This document shows positions 55,732 to 63,920 of a DNA stretch of 64,000 nucleotides, in pieces. Position 1 is the first letter of the stretch; the number at the start of each line of letters is the position of its first letter. The stretch covers positions 3,348,001 through 3,412,000 of the forward strand of contig OZ245030.1 in NCBI GenBank assembly GCA_965223985.1, written 5' to 3'. The position numbers and the translations under genes are program-made. The notes beneath the pieces are model-generated. The model was not told the DNA's origin, made no database searches, and saw only the letters and a list, made by a program, of their open reading frames with translations. This DNA comes from JAPPKS01 sp963667895. GTDB lineage: Bacteria > Poribacteria > WGA-4E > PCPOR2b.

Positions 55732-57360
55732 TTACATTCCGCGCTTTGCATTTTCGAGTTGCCCTTCTGTTACTTCTTCACCATCTTTCGATTTTCCCGC
55801 GTAAGAGTGGCGAATCCAGCGTTCAAGCGCAGCGTCAGGATGCTCCACAACCTCTCTGGTAATGTTAAATTTGGATTGTCCTGTGTTCTGTTTCACCAGA
55901 TTCAGACCATGTTCGTAGGTCTTTAGCAATTCGTCACAAATCTCTTGTGGTGTTCTACCCTCGTCAATGGCCCTCTGGCAGATGAGATCCGTCGCCTCAT
56001 CATCAAATTGAATGGACATCTGGTATTTCTGACGGAAATGTTCCTCATAACGGCGGACGCTTTCCCGTATCACAATCTGACGATTGTAGTGATCATCCTC
56101 AATCAGCCGCTTCAACTCACTACCTGATTCATCGACGGTCTTTTTCGTCACGACAAATTCGTGAACACTTGAGGACGGCAGTTCAAACTTGTAGTCCCGC
56201 AATATCTTCTCGCATACCGTCATCAAAGCACGCGCTCCTGTTTTGTGGGTGTGCGCCTTTTCCGCAATACCCCGTTGCCCTTCATCAGAAAACATGACGT
56301 CAATCCCATACGCTCGGAATGCACCCTCATACTGACGGACAATAGATCCTTCCGAACCTTTCAAAATCTGATAAAGATCGTCGACGGAGAGATCTTGACA
56401 GATTACATGAACCGGTAATCGCCCAATGAATTCAGGCTCAAGACCGAACTCAATGAAATCTTGCGGGGTAACGTGTTCCAGCCAGTCTTCCTTCTCGTCG
56501 TGCGGCGCCACGGTTGCGCTAAAAGCGATATTTTTTTCATTTAGCCGCTGTTTGATGATCTCGTCCAGTCCGTTAAAGGCGCCGCTAGCGATAAACAGAA
56601 TATGACGGGTGTTGATTATCTGCTTTTCAACTTTACCTTTTTTTTGGAATTCCATGACCGCTTGCAATTGGGAAGACACATCGTGACCAGCGCGGAGATC
56701 GACCTCTGTGTCCTCCATGAGTTTGAGTAGCCCAATCTGTACCCCTCTACCGCTTACGTCTCGTCCAATAAGGTTGGGGGGCGTGGCTAACTTGTCCGCT
56801 TCGTCGAGATAAACAATCCCATACTGTGCCAATTCGATGTCCCCATCCGCTTGCGCCACGAGATCACGGATGAGATCATCAACATTTGCGCCGACGTAAC
56901 CGGTTTCACTGAATCGGGTTGCATCCGCCTTTACGAACGGCACGCCGATCAGTTTGGCGACATGGCGGATGAGATAGGTTTTACCAACACCTGTAGGACC
57001 AAGCATGACGACATTCTGTTTCGAATAATCGGCTTCAGCGATTTTCGGGTTCTCATGACATTCTCGGACGTGGTTGTAGTGGTCGCACACAGCGATTGCC
57101 AAGGCTTTCTTGGCTTCATCTTGTCTGATGATATAGCGATCTAGGTAACTCTTGATGTCTTTTGGTTTGAGATCGAATTTCAAATCGAACGTTTCTTTCG
57201 ATGACGGCACATCGGCATCGTTTGTCGTACTTGTAGACGGATTTACTTTTGGTGTGATAAACCGGACGGTACCGCCGTACTTGTCTTTCACAAACGTCTC
57301 AAACTCTTTTTGGAGTTCTTCTGCAGTAGGTATCTTTTTATTTTTTGCATCGTTTGACAT
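55732..57360 (-). CDS. ClpX-like AAA+ ATPase without zinc-binding domain
   Basis: A 542-residue AAA+ unfoldase of the ClpX/HslU group. Walker A GPTGVGKT is at 121-128, Walker B VYLDEADK at 183-190, the pore loop GYVG at 154-157, and the sensor-2 GAR in KTGARALMTV. The first 60 residues have no cysteines and lack the ClpX zinc finger. The position of the ClpP-docking IGF loop reads IAF (278-280). A C-terminal extension of about 110 residues (from about 430) is not part of ClpX. It may work with a different protease or alone as a remodeller. Single-gene unit on the minus strand, divergent from the sensor kinase. Confidence 0.8.
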   Translation of the reverse strand: MSNDAKNKKIPTAEELQKEFETFVKDKYGGTVRFITPKVNPSTSTTNDADVPSSKETFDLKFDLKPKDIKSYLDRYIIRQDEAKKALAIAVCDHYNHVRECHENPKIAEADYSKQNVVMLGPTGVGKTYLIRHVAKLIGVPFVKADATRFSETGYVGANVDDLIRDLVAQADGDIELAQYGIVYLDEADKLATPPNLIGRDVSGRGVQIGLLKLMEDTEVDLRAGHDVSSQLQAVMEFQKKGKVEKQIINTRHILFIASGAFNGLDEIIKQRLNEKNIAFSATVAPHDEKEDWLEHVTPQDFIEFGLEPEFIGRLPVHVICQDLSVDDLYQILKGSEGSIVRQYEGAFRAYGIDVMFSDEGQRGIAEKAHTHKTGARALMTVCEKILRDYKFELPSSSVHEFVVTKKTVDESGSELKRLIEDDHYNRQIVIRESVRRYEEHFRQKYQMSIQFDDEATDLICQRAIDEGRTPQEICDELLKTYEHGLNLVKQNTGQSKFNITREVVEHPDAALERWIRHSYAGKSKDGEEVTEGQLENAKRGM

Positions 57361-57747
57361 TGTCTTTCTCCATTCGCAGCGCCTTGTCCTGTAGCGAGTG
57401 AAAACTGATGTTTCAACGCGATCACTGGTGTTTACTGGAAATTACAGGGATACTCGCAATAACCGCGTTCACCGGTGAATTTGCGAAACGCAAGGCCATC
57501 ATGATAATAGGACATTATGTTAAGTATGTCAAGCTAAAATGCAAGAGGGTTTTTAAGACCGTGCCAGTGCGTTTTTGTATTGATACCCAACAACAAAAAT
57601 AATACAATACTTGTGCTTGGGGCCGGCAATCGAGAGATTCAATAACGACTAAAATTGATTGTCAGTTAATGTTGCTGACGCCAAGTAGGATGTCGACAGA
57701 ATATGGACTTTTTCTAAAGTCCAGTACGTATTAGGTTTTATCCAGTT
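57361..57747. other. Divergent intergenic region with palindrome
   Basis: About 390 bases between the ClpX-like gene and the kinase operon. TTCACCGGTGAA at 57468-57479 is a perfect 12-base palindrome and could be an operator. No further gene is convincing. Confidence 0.4.
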
Positions 57748-59478
57748 ATGGCTCGGGAATTATCGCTCAAAACTGAACTGATTCAGCGAATTGGATGGTT
57801 GGTCAAACTCCGTTGGATAGCAATCGCGGGTGTCTTTCTTACCGTCAGTGTCGCAAGCTGGGGGTTCGATGTCATTGGACCTTTACTGCCACTCTACCTC
57901 ATTGCTGGGCTGATGGTGCTCTACAACTTTGAGGCGCAAATATACCCGAAACATATAGCTGAAAAACCGCTCGCATCAATCAAACGACACGCCGGCACGC
58001 ATATTGTTTTGGATTTACTTTCCCTAACCGTGCTCATCCACTTCAGCGGCGGTATCGAAAATCCGTTCATTTTCTATTTCATCTTCCATCTAGTCATTGC
58101 AAGCATCCTCCTCTCCAAGAAAGTCAGCTATATCCTGGCAACACTAAACACGCTTCTGTTGAGCTCCCTCATCTTTCTTGAGCACTACGCTGTCCTGCCT
58201 CACTACCATTTGGGTTTCTTACCTGAAGACCTATGGCGAAATCCGATCTATATTTCAAGCGTGCTTTTCGTATTCACGAGCACACTGTTTTTCTCCGTTT
58301 ACCTGGCGACATCAATTATGGATACAGCGAGAGCACGTGAAGCGGAGACGTTTGAACTGAAGGAGAGCCTTGAGGAAAAGGTGGTTGAACTGGACGATGC
58401 GCGGAATGAAGTCCTCTTTGAACGCAATAAACTCAAGTCGATTATCGAGTGTATGCAGGAGGGAGTCGTTTTCGTTGATAGCGAAAACTGTGTATCCCTT
58501 TTCAACAAAGCGGCGCAACAGATTAGAAAAGAGCAATTCGGACTTGACACAGACGATGGTTTCTCCCCTGAGACGTACGGCATTCACCCACAAATTGCAA
58601 AAAACTTATCAGAAGGCGGCGATGTGATTGAACAACAGAGCACCCAGATTAACGAAAAATTTTTCGAAAACACCTACGCCGCGGTGCGTGATGGCAACAG
58701 TGTCTATTTGGGAACGGTTTTAGTCTGCCGAGATGTGACGGACCGGAAGCGGATGGAGATACAAATGATCCAATCCGAAAAGATGGCTACTATCGGCGAG
58801 TTGGCAGCCGGTGTTGCGCACGAAATCAACAACCCACTTGACGGGCTACTCAACTGTACCCTTCGGATTCGGCGCAATCCCAAGAACGAAGAGCAAATCA
58901 AAGAATACGTAGATCTCATGGAAGAAGCCATCCGGCGTATCGAATCCACTGTTAGGCAACTCCTCAACTTTTCACGTAAACATGAACTAACCCTCACATC
59001 GGTTTCCTTAAATGAAGTGATTAACGAAGTCATTGGGCTTATTGACTACAGCGTGGAGGGAAGGCACATTCAAATCGAAAGGCGGTTTCAAGACAATCTC
59101 ACTTCTATCCTTGGAGATAAACATCTGCTGGAGCAAGTTGCCCTGAATCTTGGACTAAACGCAATTGCGGCGATGCCCAATGGGGGCGTGCTGACTTTTA
59201 AAACGGGTACAATTGAATTTGATTCGTTGCTGGATGAGGCGGTAGTATTCGTCCAAGTCACAGATACAGGAATTGGTATTCCAAGGTCCGTTCGAGATCG
59301 GATTTTCGATCCCTTTTACACAACAAAGATTACGGGAAAAGGAACAGGGCTTGGGCTTTCTGTATCGAATCGTATCGTTAGAGAACACGGCGGCGTCATC
59401 GAATTTGAGAGTGAAGAGGGGCAAGGTTCTATGTTCACCATAAAACTCCCCGTACCGAGGGCTGAGGAAAAAGCGTGA
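57748..59478 (+). CDS. Sensor histidine kinase (six-helix membrane sensor, PAS, HATPase)
   Basis: A 576-residue kinase. Six membrane helices (residues about 15-190) are followed by a coiled coil and a PAS domain (about 235-330: IIECMQEGVVFVDSENCVSLFN). The H-box is ELAAGVAHEINNPL with the phosphorylated histidine in AHEINNP. The ATPase boxes LNLGLNAIAAMPNGG (N), DTGIGIP (G1), FDPFYTTK (F) and GTGLGLSVS (G2) are intact. The stop overlaps the regulator's GTG start by 4 bases. No short extracytoplasmic sensing loop is large enough to suggest a ligand. Confidence 0.92.
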   Translation: MARELSLKTELIQRIGWLVKLRWIAIAGVFLTVSVASWGFDVIGPLLPLYLIAGLMVLYNFEAQIYPKHIAEKPLASIKRHAGTHIVLDLLSLTVLIHFSGGIENPFIFYFIFHLVIASILLSKKVSYILATLNTLLLSSLIFLEHYAVLPHYHLGFLPEDLWRNPIYISSVLFVFTSTLFFSVYLATSIMDTARAREAETFELKESLEEKVVELDDARNEVLFERNKLKSIIECMQEGVVFVDSENCVSLFNKAAQQIRKEQFGLDTDDGFSPETYGIHPQIAKNLSEGGDVIEQQSTQINEKFFENTYAAVRDGNSVYLGTVLVCRDVTDRKRMEIQMIQSEKMATIGELAAGVAHEINNPLDGLLNCTLRIRRNPKNEEQIKEYVDLMEEAIRRIESTVRQLLNFSRKHELTLTSVSLNEVINEVIGLIDYSVEGRHIQIERRFQDNLTSILGDKHLLEQVALNLGLNAIAAMPNGGVLTFKTGTIEFDSLLDEAVVFVQVTDTGIGIPRSVRDRIFDPFYTTKITGKGTGLGLSVSNRIVREHGGVIEFESEEGQGSMFTIKLPVPRAEEKA

Positions 59479-60836
59479 AAGTACTAGTTGTTGACGATGA
59501 AAAAATCAAACGCATCACGTTGCGAGATGATCTGCGCGAGGAAAACTACGATACAATCGCGGTTGAGTCCCCGGCGGTAGCGCTCCAGCTATTCCAGAAT
59601 GAGCACTTCGACGTTCTTGTGACCGATCTCCGCATGCCGAAGATGCACGGCATCGAGTTTCTCAAACGTGTCAAAAAGGATCATCCCCACGTCACAGTTA
59701 TTATCATGACGGCTTATGCCAGTGTGGAAACCGCTGTCGAAGCGATGAAATGGGGGGCATACAACTACATTAAGAAGCCCTTTTCGAGCGACGAGTTAAT
59801 CTCCATGCTGGACAAACTAAAGGAGATTCGTGAAGGGGTAGATAAAGGTGGGTCTGAAACTCAACCCCAAACAGCTCATTTTGAGCCTTGGCGTCTGTAT
59901 CACAATATTATCGGAAAAAGTCGGTCGTTGCAGGACATTCTTAGCTTGATTGAGACGATTGCGGATTCAAGCGGCAATATACTCATCTCTGGAGAGAGCG
60001 GTACAGGGAAGGAACTTGTGGCAAAATCCATCCATCTCAATAGTTCACGCGGACATCACCCCTATTTACCTGTCAACTGCGCGGGACTATCGGACGAGAT
60101 GTTGGATGTTGAAATGTTCGGTCGTGAGAGTTCTGCAGAGAACCACCGGGTTGGAAGATTTGAGCTGGCGCATAAGGGGACGCTCTTCCTTGATGATGTA
60201 GATGCGCTCTCTATGAACTTGCAGGTTAAGCTCCTGCGCACACTGGAAATTGGCGCGTTTGAACGTGTTGACGGGGAGACGCAAGTCGAAGCTGATGTCA
60301 GAGTTATCGCAGCGACGACGGAGAACCTGCGGTTGAAAATCCAAAGTGGAGCGTTTCTAGGTGACCTGTTTTATCGCCTAAATGTTGTTCCCATCTTTTT
60401 ACCGCCACTGCGGGAGCGGGTGGAGGATATTCCGCTTCTAATCGTTCATTTCTTGGAACTCTTCTCTCCAAATCAACTTGTCCGTATCGCCCCGCAGGCT
60501 GTTGAATTGCTGAAAGGATATCCATGGCCCGGCAATGTGCGCGAGCTTGAAAACGTGATTGAAGGACTCGTAGCGGTGAGTGGTGGAGAGAAAATCACTG
60601 CCGACGCGATTCCGATTGATTTGAAACTAGGAACCTATATCCATCTCGATGACTCATTGAGCGAGGTTTCGTTTCATGAAATCATCAAATCAACGGAGCG
60701 TCAGTTAATCGCTTGGGCGATGAAAAAGTCGAAAGGAAACAAAACTCAGGCAGCGAAACTACTCAAGATGAAACCGTCAACTTTCCGAGACTCACTCACC
60801 AAAAACATCGACCAGATTAAAGGGAGTTCAGATTAA
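59475..60836 (+). CDS. NtrC-family response regulator lacking the GAFTGA loop
   Basis: A 453-residue regulator. The receiver (1-120) has the acidic pair, Asp in VLVTDLRMPK, and Lys in YIKKPFS. The AAA+ domain (about 140-370) has GESGTGKE, FLDDVDAL and VRELENV. Where sigma-54 activators read ELFGHEKGAFTGA, this protein reads MFGRESSAENHRVGRFE; the GAFTGA loop is absent and the segment is about four residues shorter. The C-terminal Fis-like helix-turn-helix (KGNKTQAAKLLKMKPSTF) is present. It probably does not drive sigma-54 transcription in the usual way. GTG start in overlap with the kinase. Confidence 0.88.
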   Translation: MKVLVVDDEKIKRITLRDDLREENYDTIAVESPAVALQLFQNEHFDVLVTDLRMPKMHGIEFLKRVKKDHPHVTVIIMTAYASVETAVEAMKWGAYNYIKKPFSSDELISMLDKLKEIREGVDKGGSETQPQTAHFEPWRLYHNIIGKSRSLQDILSLIETIADSSGNILISGESGTGKELVAKSIHLNSSRGHHPYLPVNCAGLSDEMLDVEMFGRESSAENHRVGRFELAHKGTLFLDDVDALSMNLQVKLLRTLEIGAFERVDGETQVEADVRVIAATTENLRLKIQSGAFLGDLFYRLNVVPIFLPPLRERVEDIPLLIVHFLELFSPNQLVRIAPQAVELLKGYPWPGNVRELENVIEGLVAVSGGEKITADAIPIDLKLGTYIHLDDSLSEVSFHEIIKSTERQLIAWAMKKSKGNKTQAAKLLKMKPSTFRDSLTKNIDQIKGSSD

Positions 60837-60847
60837 CACTGACGTGT

Positions 60848-60866
60848 TGTATAATAGTATTATACA
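60848..60866. promoter_or_regulatory. Perfect 9-1-9 palindrome containing TATAAT
   Basis: TGTATAATAGTATTATACA is a perfect inverted repeat with one central base. It follows the regulator gene by 12 bases and precedes the repeat-protein start (60925) by about 60 bases, so it may be the promoter/operator of that gene. A short ACCGG-GTTCG-CCGGT hairpin with TTT lies just after (about 60873-60890) and could be a weak terminator. Confidence 0.4.
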
Positions 60867-60924
60867 CAGCGCACCGGGTTCGCCGGTTTTGAGGCTCAAA
60901 TTTCAAAATTTAGAGAGGATTTCA

Positions 60925-61553
60925 ATGAATACGAGAGCGAAATTTAGCTACATGGCTTTTGGCGGCGTGTTGGTCTTTCTGGGGATGTTGGCGGCGATGA
61001 TGTTGCCACTGACAGCACAAAAGGATAAGATCGGAGAGATTGAGTGTACGAAGTTGACGGTCGTTGATCCGGCGGGGAAAGGGAAAGTGATTCTTGATAT
61101 CAATCAATATGGAGGGCGTGTGAATGCCTGGAGCAAAGAGGGGAAATCATGGGCACTCTCGGTATCGGTGAACATGGCGGGTTTGTTAATGTTATGGGCA
61201 ATGATGGGATAGCGATGGTGCTTCTCCTTATTGATGACGATGGCGGGGTTGTCGCCGCCACTGGCAAGGATGGACAATCGGATGTGCGTCTCGGTGTTAA
61301 TGCCAATGGTGGGTTCGTCTATGTCTTTGGGAAAGAGGGAGCGTCGAAAGTGTTTCTCAATATCGATGAACATGGGGGATTTGTCGCGGCTACAGGCAAA
61401 GATCGGCAATCAGGGGCGTCGCTCGGTATGAATAAACATGGTGGGCGTGTTGATGTGAAAGACGGGAAAGGGCGGGCGTCGCTCGGTGTCTTTTTAGGGG
61501 ACGGTTTCTTTACGATGCGAGACAAGCACGGGAAGGCTAAAAGGCATGAATGA
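60925..61553 (+). pseudogene. Membrane-anchored short-repeat protein (copy B), frameshifted
   Basis: Same family as copy A (8801-9311). The N-terminal membrane segment (AFGGVLVFLGMLAAMMLPLTAQ) leads to DKIGEIECTKLTVVDPAG, then five to six repeats of about 20 residues (HGGFVNVMGNDGIAMVLL, GGFVAATGKDRQSGASLG). The frame breaks at about 61144-61149; restoring one A in GGGAAATCATGG gives KEGKIMGTLGI and a continuous protein. The last 8 bases (ATGAATGA) overlap the recombinase start. Predicted beta-solenoid on a membrane anchor. A second in-frame start after the break could express the soluble repeats alone. Confidence 0.75.
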
Positions 61554-61743
61554 AACGTTTGGGCAAGAGTCCGGGGCGGGGGAACGCTCTCTCCGTTCGC
61601 TTCGGCGAGCGCTGAAACGAAAGCGTTCATCTATTCCGCTGTTCCTGCGAGCCAACACGCAGCGGGCGTATGAGGGTGCGGTCGATAGGTTCTCGGCGTG
61701 GCTTAGAAGCAGTACCAGTGAGCAGGGCGCCGGTGGTCAGTGA
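61546..61743 (+). pseudogene. Tyrosine recombinase N-terminal fragment (copy B)
   Basis: ATGAATGAAACG at 61546 matches the start of copy A. One base is missing before TTCGCTTCGG (about 61600) and one is gained near 61650. Corrected, the protein reads SPFASASAETKAFIYSAVP then NTQRAYEGAVDRFSAWL, the core-binding domain of phage-type integrases. A stop follows at 61743 and the catalytic part is absent. Confidence 0.75.
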
Positions 61744-61772
61744 GAAACAGGCCATGGGGCAATGACCATCTC

Positions 61773-62016
61773 TTGTAGGTTGGGTTGAGCCAACGGCGAA
61801 ACCCAACGCTTCCAAAACTATCGCCCTCGCTATTCGCGTAGTCGATCGTCGAACAGATCGGAAATTCCAAACCACACAACTCTCGACACCATTACAATGA
61901 AAAACAAAAAACGTTGGGTTTCGCTACATCATGACAGATTTCAAACAGAATCAATCCCCGAAACTCGTGCGCCCTATGTTGCATGCTTCACCAACGCCGC
62001 TCAACCCAACCTACAA
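61773..62016. repeat. Long inverted repeat with TTGTAGGTTGGGTTGAGC arms
   Basis: TTGTAGGTTGGGTTGAGC (61773-61790) is mirrored by GCTCAACCCAACCTACAA (61999-62016). Inner parts also pair (CGAAACCCAACG near 61798 and CGTTGGGTTTCG near 61912). The 244-base element has no gene and resembles the smaller repeat at 33624-33728. MITE-like; no target duplication was confirmed by eye. Confidence 0.6.
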
Positions 62017-62240
62017 TCAATTGCGCATAATTGTCCTGTGGTTAACCCTTGTGAGTGTCCGCCCCGCACGACTTTCCGGACTTGTGGGTAATGGTAAGCT
62101 TACTAAGGGGGAGCTAGAGGGGGTCGGGTGCGTTGCACCCGTGCTAGATCTAACAGCTAGTCTGAATTCGGAAATCTGACTAAGCGAGACATAGTCGTCA
62201 GTGTCTAGCATCTCTGTGACTAAAACACAATTTAGAAAAA
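62017..62240. other. Non-coding spacer
   Basis: About 220 bases between the inverted repeat and the cyclo-ligase chimera, with an AAGGGGGAG box similar to the hairpin near 33540. Nothing further recognised. Confidence 0.3.
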
Positions 62241-63059
62241 ATGGTGAGAACGCCTGATTACGGTCAAAGACAACTGCGCAAATGTCTTCGCGCGGAAGCG
62301 ATTCGCAGACGCGATAATATACCGCCAGCGGTGAGGTCCGAATTGAGCCACCGGATTATCAAGCGGGTTATCAATTGGATTGAGGAAAATGCAATTATCG
62401 CGGTTCAACTCTATCTGAGCATGCGGAGTGAAGTGGAAACCGATGGGCTGCTTGATTATCTCCTCGCTAGCGCAAAAATCGCACTTGCACCCGTGACGGA
62501 TATGCAGCGGCGTATGCTTACCCCGCTCCGAATTTCGGACCCCGGTACAGACTTCGTCTTTCACTTTTACGGTATGCGCGAGCCAAACCCGATAACTTGC
62601 CCATCGTTTCCCCTCCTACAGCAGGAAGTAAGCACCTTACTGCAGCAATTGGACGCCTTACCCACGCAACACGATCTACATCGGATCGCCGCCAATCTAC
62701 AGGGGGAGCTCAATGACCTTCAGGAGAAACCTGCCGACGCCGCCGACCTCCACCAGCAAGCGGACGCATTTCCGCGGGACAAGGACGCCCCGCGCAAGGT
62801 GTTTGTGCTACGGCAGCAAGTGGACACTTTCCTACGCCGATTGGACTACCTCTCGCGCGAGGTGAACAACCTTCCGTGTCTCTTCGAGATTTATCAGCAA
62901 GCACGACAACGCGAGCGCATGACTGCCGTCCAGCGTGAATCCTGTCATTTACCACCACGTGCGCCCGAGCCCGGCAAGTTGCCCTTTTCACTCGAGTCCG
63001 ATGATAACCCCAAAGACCTCGACCACATCCTTCGTGAAATTGCAAAACTCACTGAGTGA
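62241..63059 (+). CDS. Chimera: N-terminal part of 5-formyltetrahydrofolate cyclo-ligase joined to a helical tail
   Basis: Residues about 8-120 (RQLRKCLRAEAIRRRDNIPP, VQLYLSMRSEVETDGLLDYLL, KIALAPVTDMQRRMLTPLRI) match the first half of MTHFS cyclo-ligase. The second half with the ATP/substrate loop (GxGxGYYDR-type) is missing. Instead about 150 residues of helical, Leu/Gln-rich repeat follow (QQEVSTLLQQLDALPTQHDL, RQQVDTFLRRLDYLSREVNNL), like a coiled coil. Enzyme activity is unlikely. It may be a broken gene that stayed open, or a scaffold. GTG/ATG start near 62241 without strong ribosome site. Confidence 0.6.
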   Translation: MVRTPDYGQRQLRKCLRAEAIRRRDNIPPAVRSELSHRIIKRVINWIEENAIIAVQLYLSMRSEVETDGLLDYLLASAKIALAPVTDMQRRMLTPLRISDPGTDFVFHFYGMREPNPITCPSFPLLQQEVSTLLQQLDALPTQHDLHRIAANLQGELNDLQEKPADAADLHQQADAFPRDKDAPRKVFVLRQQVDTFLRRLDYLSREVNNLPCLFEIYQQARQRERMTAVQRESCHLPPRAPEPGKLPFSLESDDNPKDLDHILREIAKLTE

Positions 63060-63438
63060 CCATTGTAGCCGCGTGCTCTGTTCAGAGCATTCGGAACGCT
63101 CAAAAAGGCGGGGAAATGGAAGACTAAGAGGGAAAATTGAGATAGATGGCTCGTGTGTGACAAGTGGGCAAAAGGACAAAGGTTCGATGTGAGAATCCAG
63201 TGGTAAAAAGACACAACGAACTTTCAAAACCCGCCTCCATCCTGAGAATCGAGATTCGTGTTGGTGGATTTCACGAAAAAAAACTTTGCAGGGTGACACG
63301 TGTTACTTGACTTTTCATTTCTGTAACTTGGGAGGGGTTTTTTGTTTATAACGCTTAATCAAGCATTGTCAGAGGGTATGTTTAAGTGTACACTGTGTTC
63401 CCGGATTTAGGCGTATAAACGGAAACAATGAGGTGGTG
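63060..63438. other. Non-coding spacer before recombinase fragment C
   Basis: About 380 bases. No gene recognised. A near-palindrome around TGACACGTGTTA (about 63295) and a T-rich tract near 63340 are visible. No copy of the short-repeat protein is found here, unlike the other two recombinase copies. Confidence 0.35.
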
Positions 63439-63850
63439 ATGAATCAGTTGGAAAAGTATCAGCAGAAGCCGTGTGGTACACTCTCGCCGTTCGTTTCGGT
63501 GAGCGATGAAACAAAAGCGTTCATCTATTGCGCTGTCTCCACGAACACGCAGGGGGCTATTGAGGGTGCGGTCGATCAATGTACGCTCTGGCTTGACGGT
63601 CGCAACCCAACGGACGAGTTCATTGCGGAGTACGTGAGAATTTACCTGAGAAAGGGAAAATCGCCATCTACGATTTCAATCGTGGTCGTGGCGGTGAATT
63701 GGGTTTCCAAATTTTAGACCGCGAGCTATCGGATTAGCATTGGACACTCCTTCCGATGGCAGCCCACCAAAACACCTCGCTATTGAGCCAGTTGAAAGAT
63801 GCCCGCTCACGTGAATCGGTGGGGCTTGTGGCGTGGGTTCGGCGAAATCT
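63439..63850 (+). pseudogene. Tyrosine recombinase fragment (copy C)
   Basis: ATG at 63439 starts MNQLEKYQQK, then LSPFVSVSDETKAFIYCAVS-TNTQGAIEGAVDQ, WLDGRNPTDEFIAEYVRIYL and GKSPSTISIVVVAVNW, aligning with copies A and B and reaching further into the core-binding domain. A stop at 63715 ends the frame. About 25 bases later GHSFR and, after stops, KMPAHVNRWGLWRGF may be scraps of the C-terminal H-x-x-R and tail of the catalytic domain, implying an internal deletion. Confidence 0.65.
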
Positions 63851-63920
63851 ACGGATAGGAAAGCATATCTATCTTAACTCAACTTAAATTGAATCGGAAA
63901 TAATATAACATGGAGGAACC

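Noticed and set aside
57408..57602. 64-codon open frame between the ClpX-like and kinase genes
   Set aside because: No ribosome site or family; it overlaps the likely divergent promoter region.
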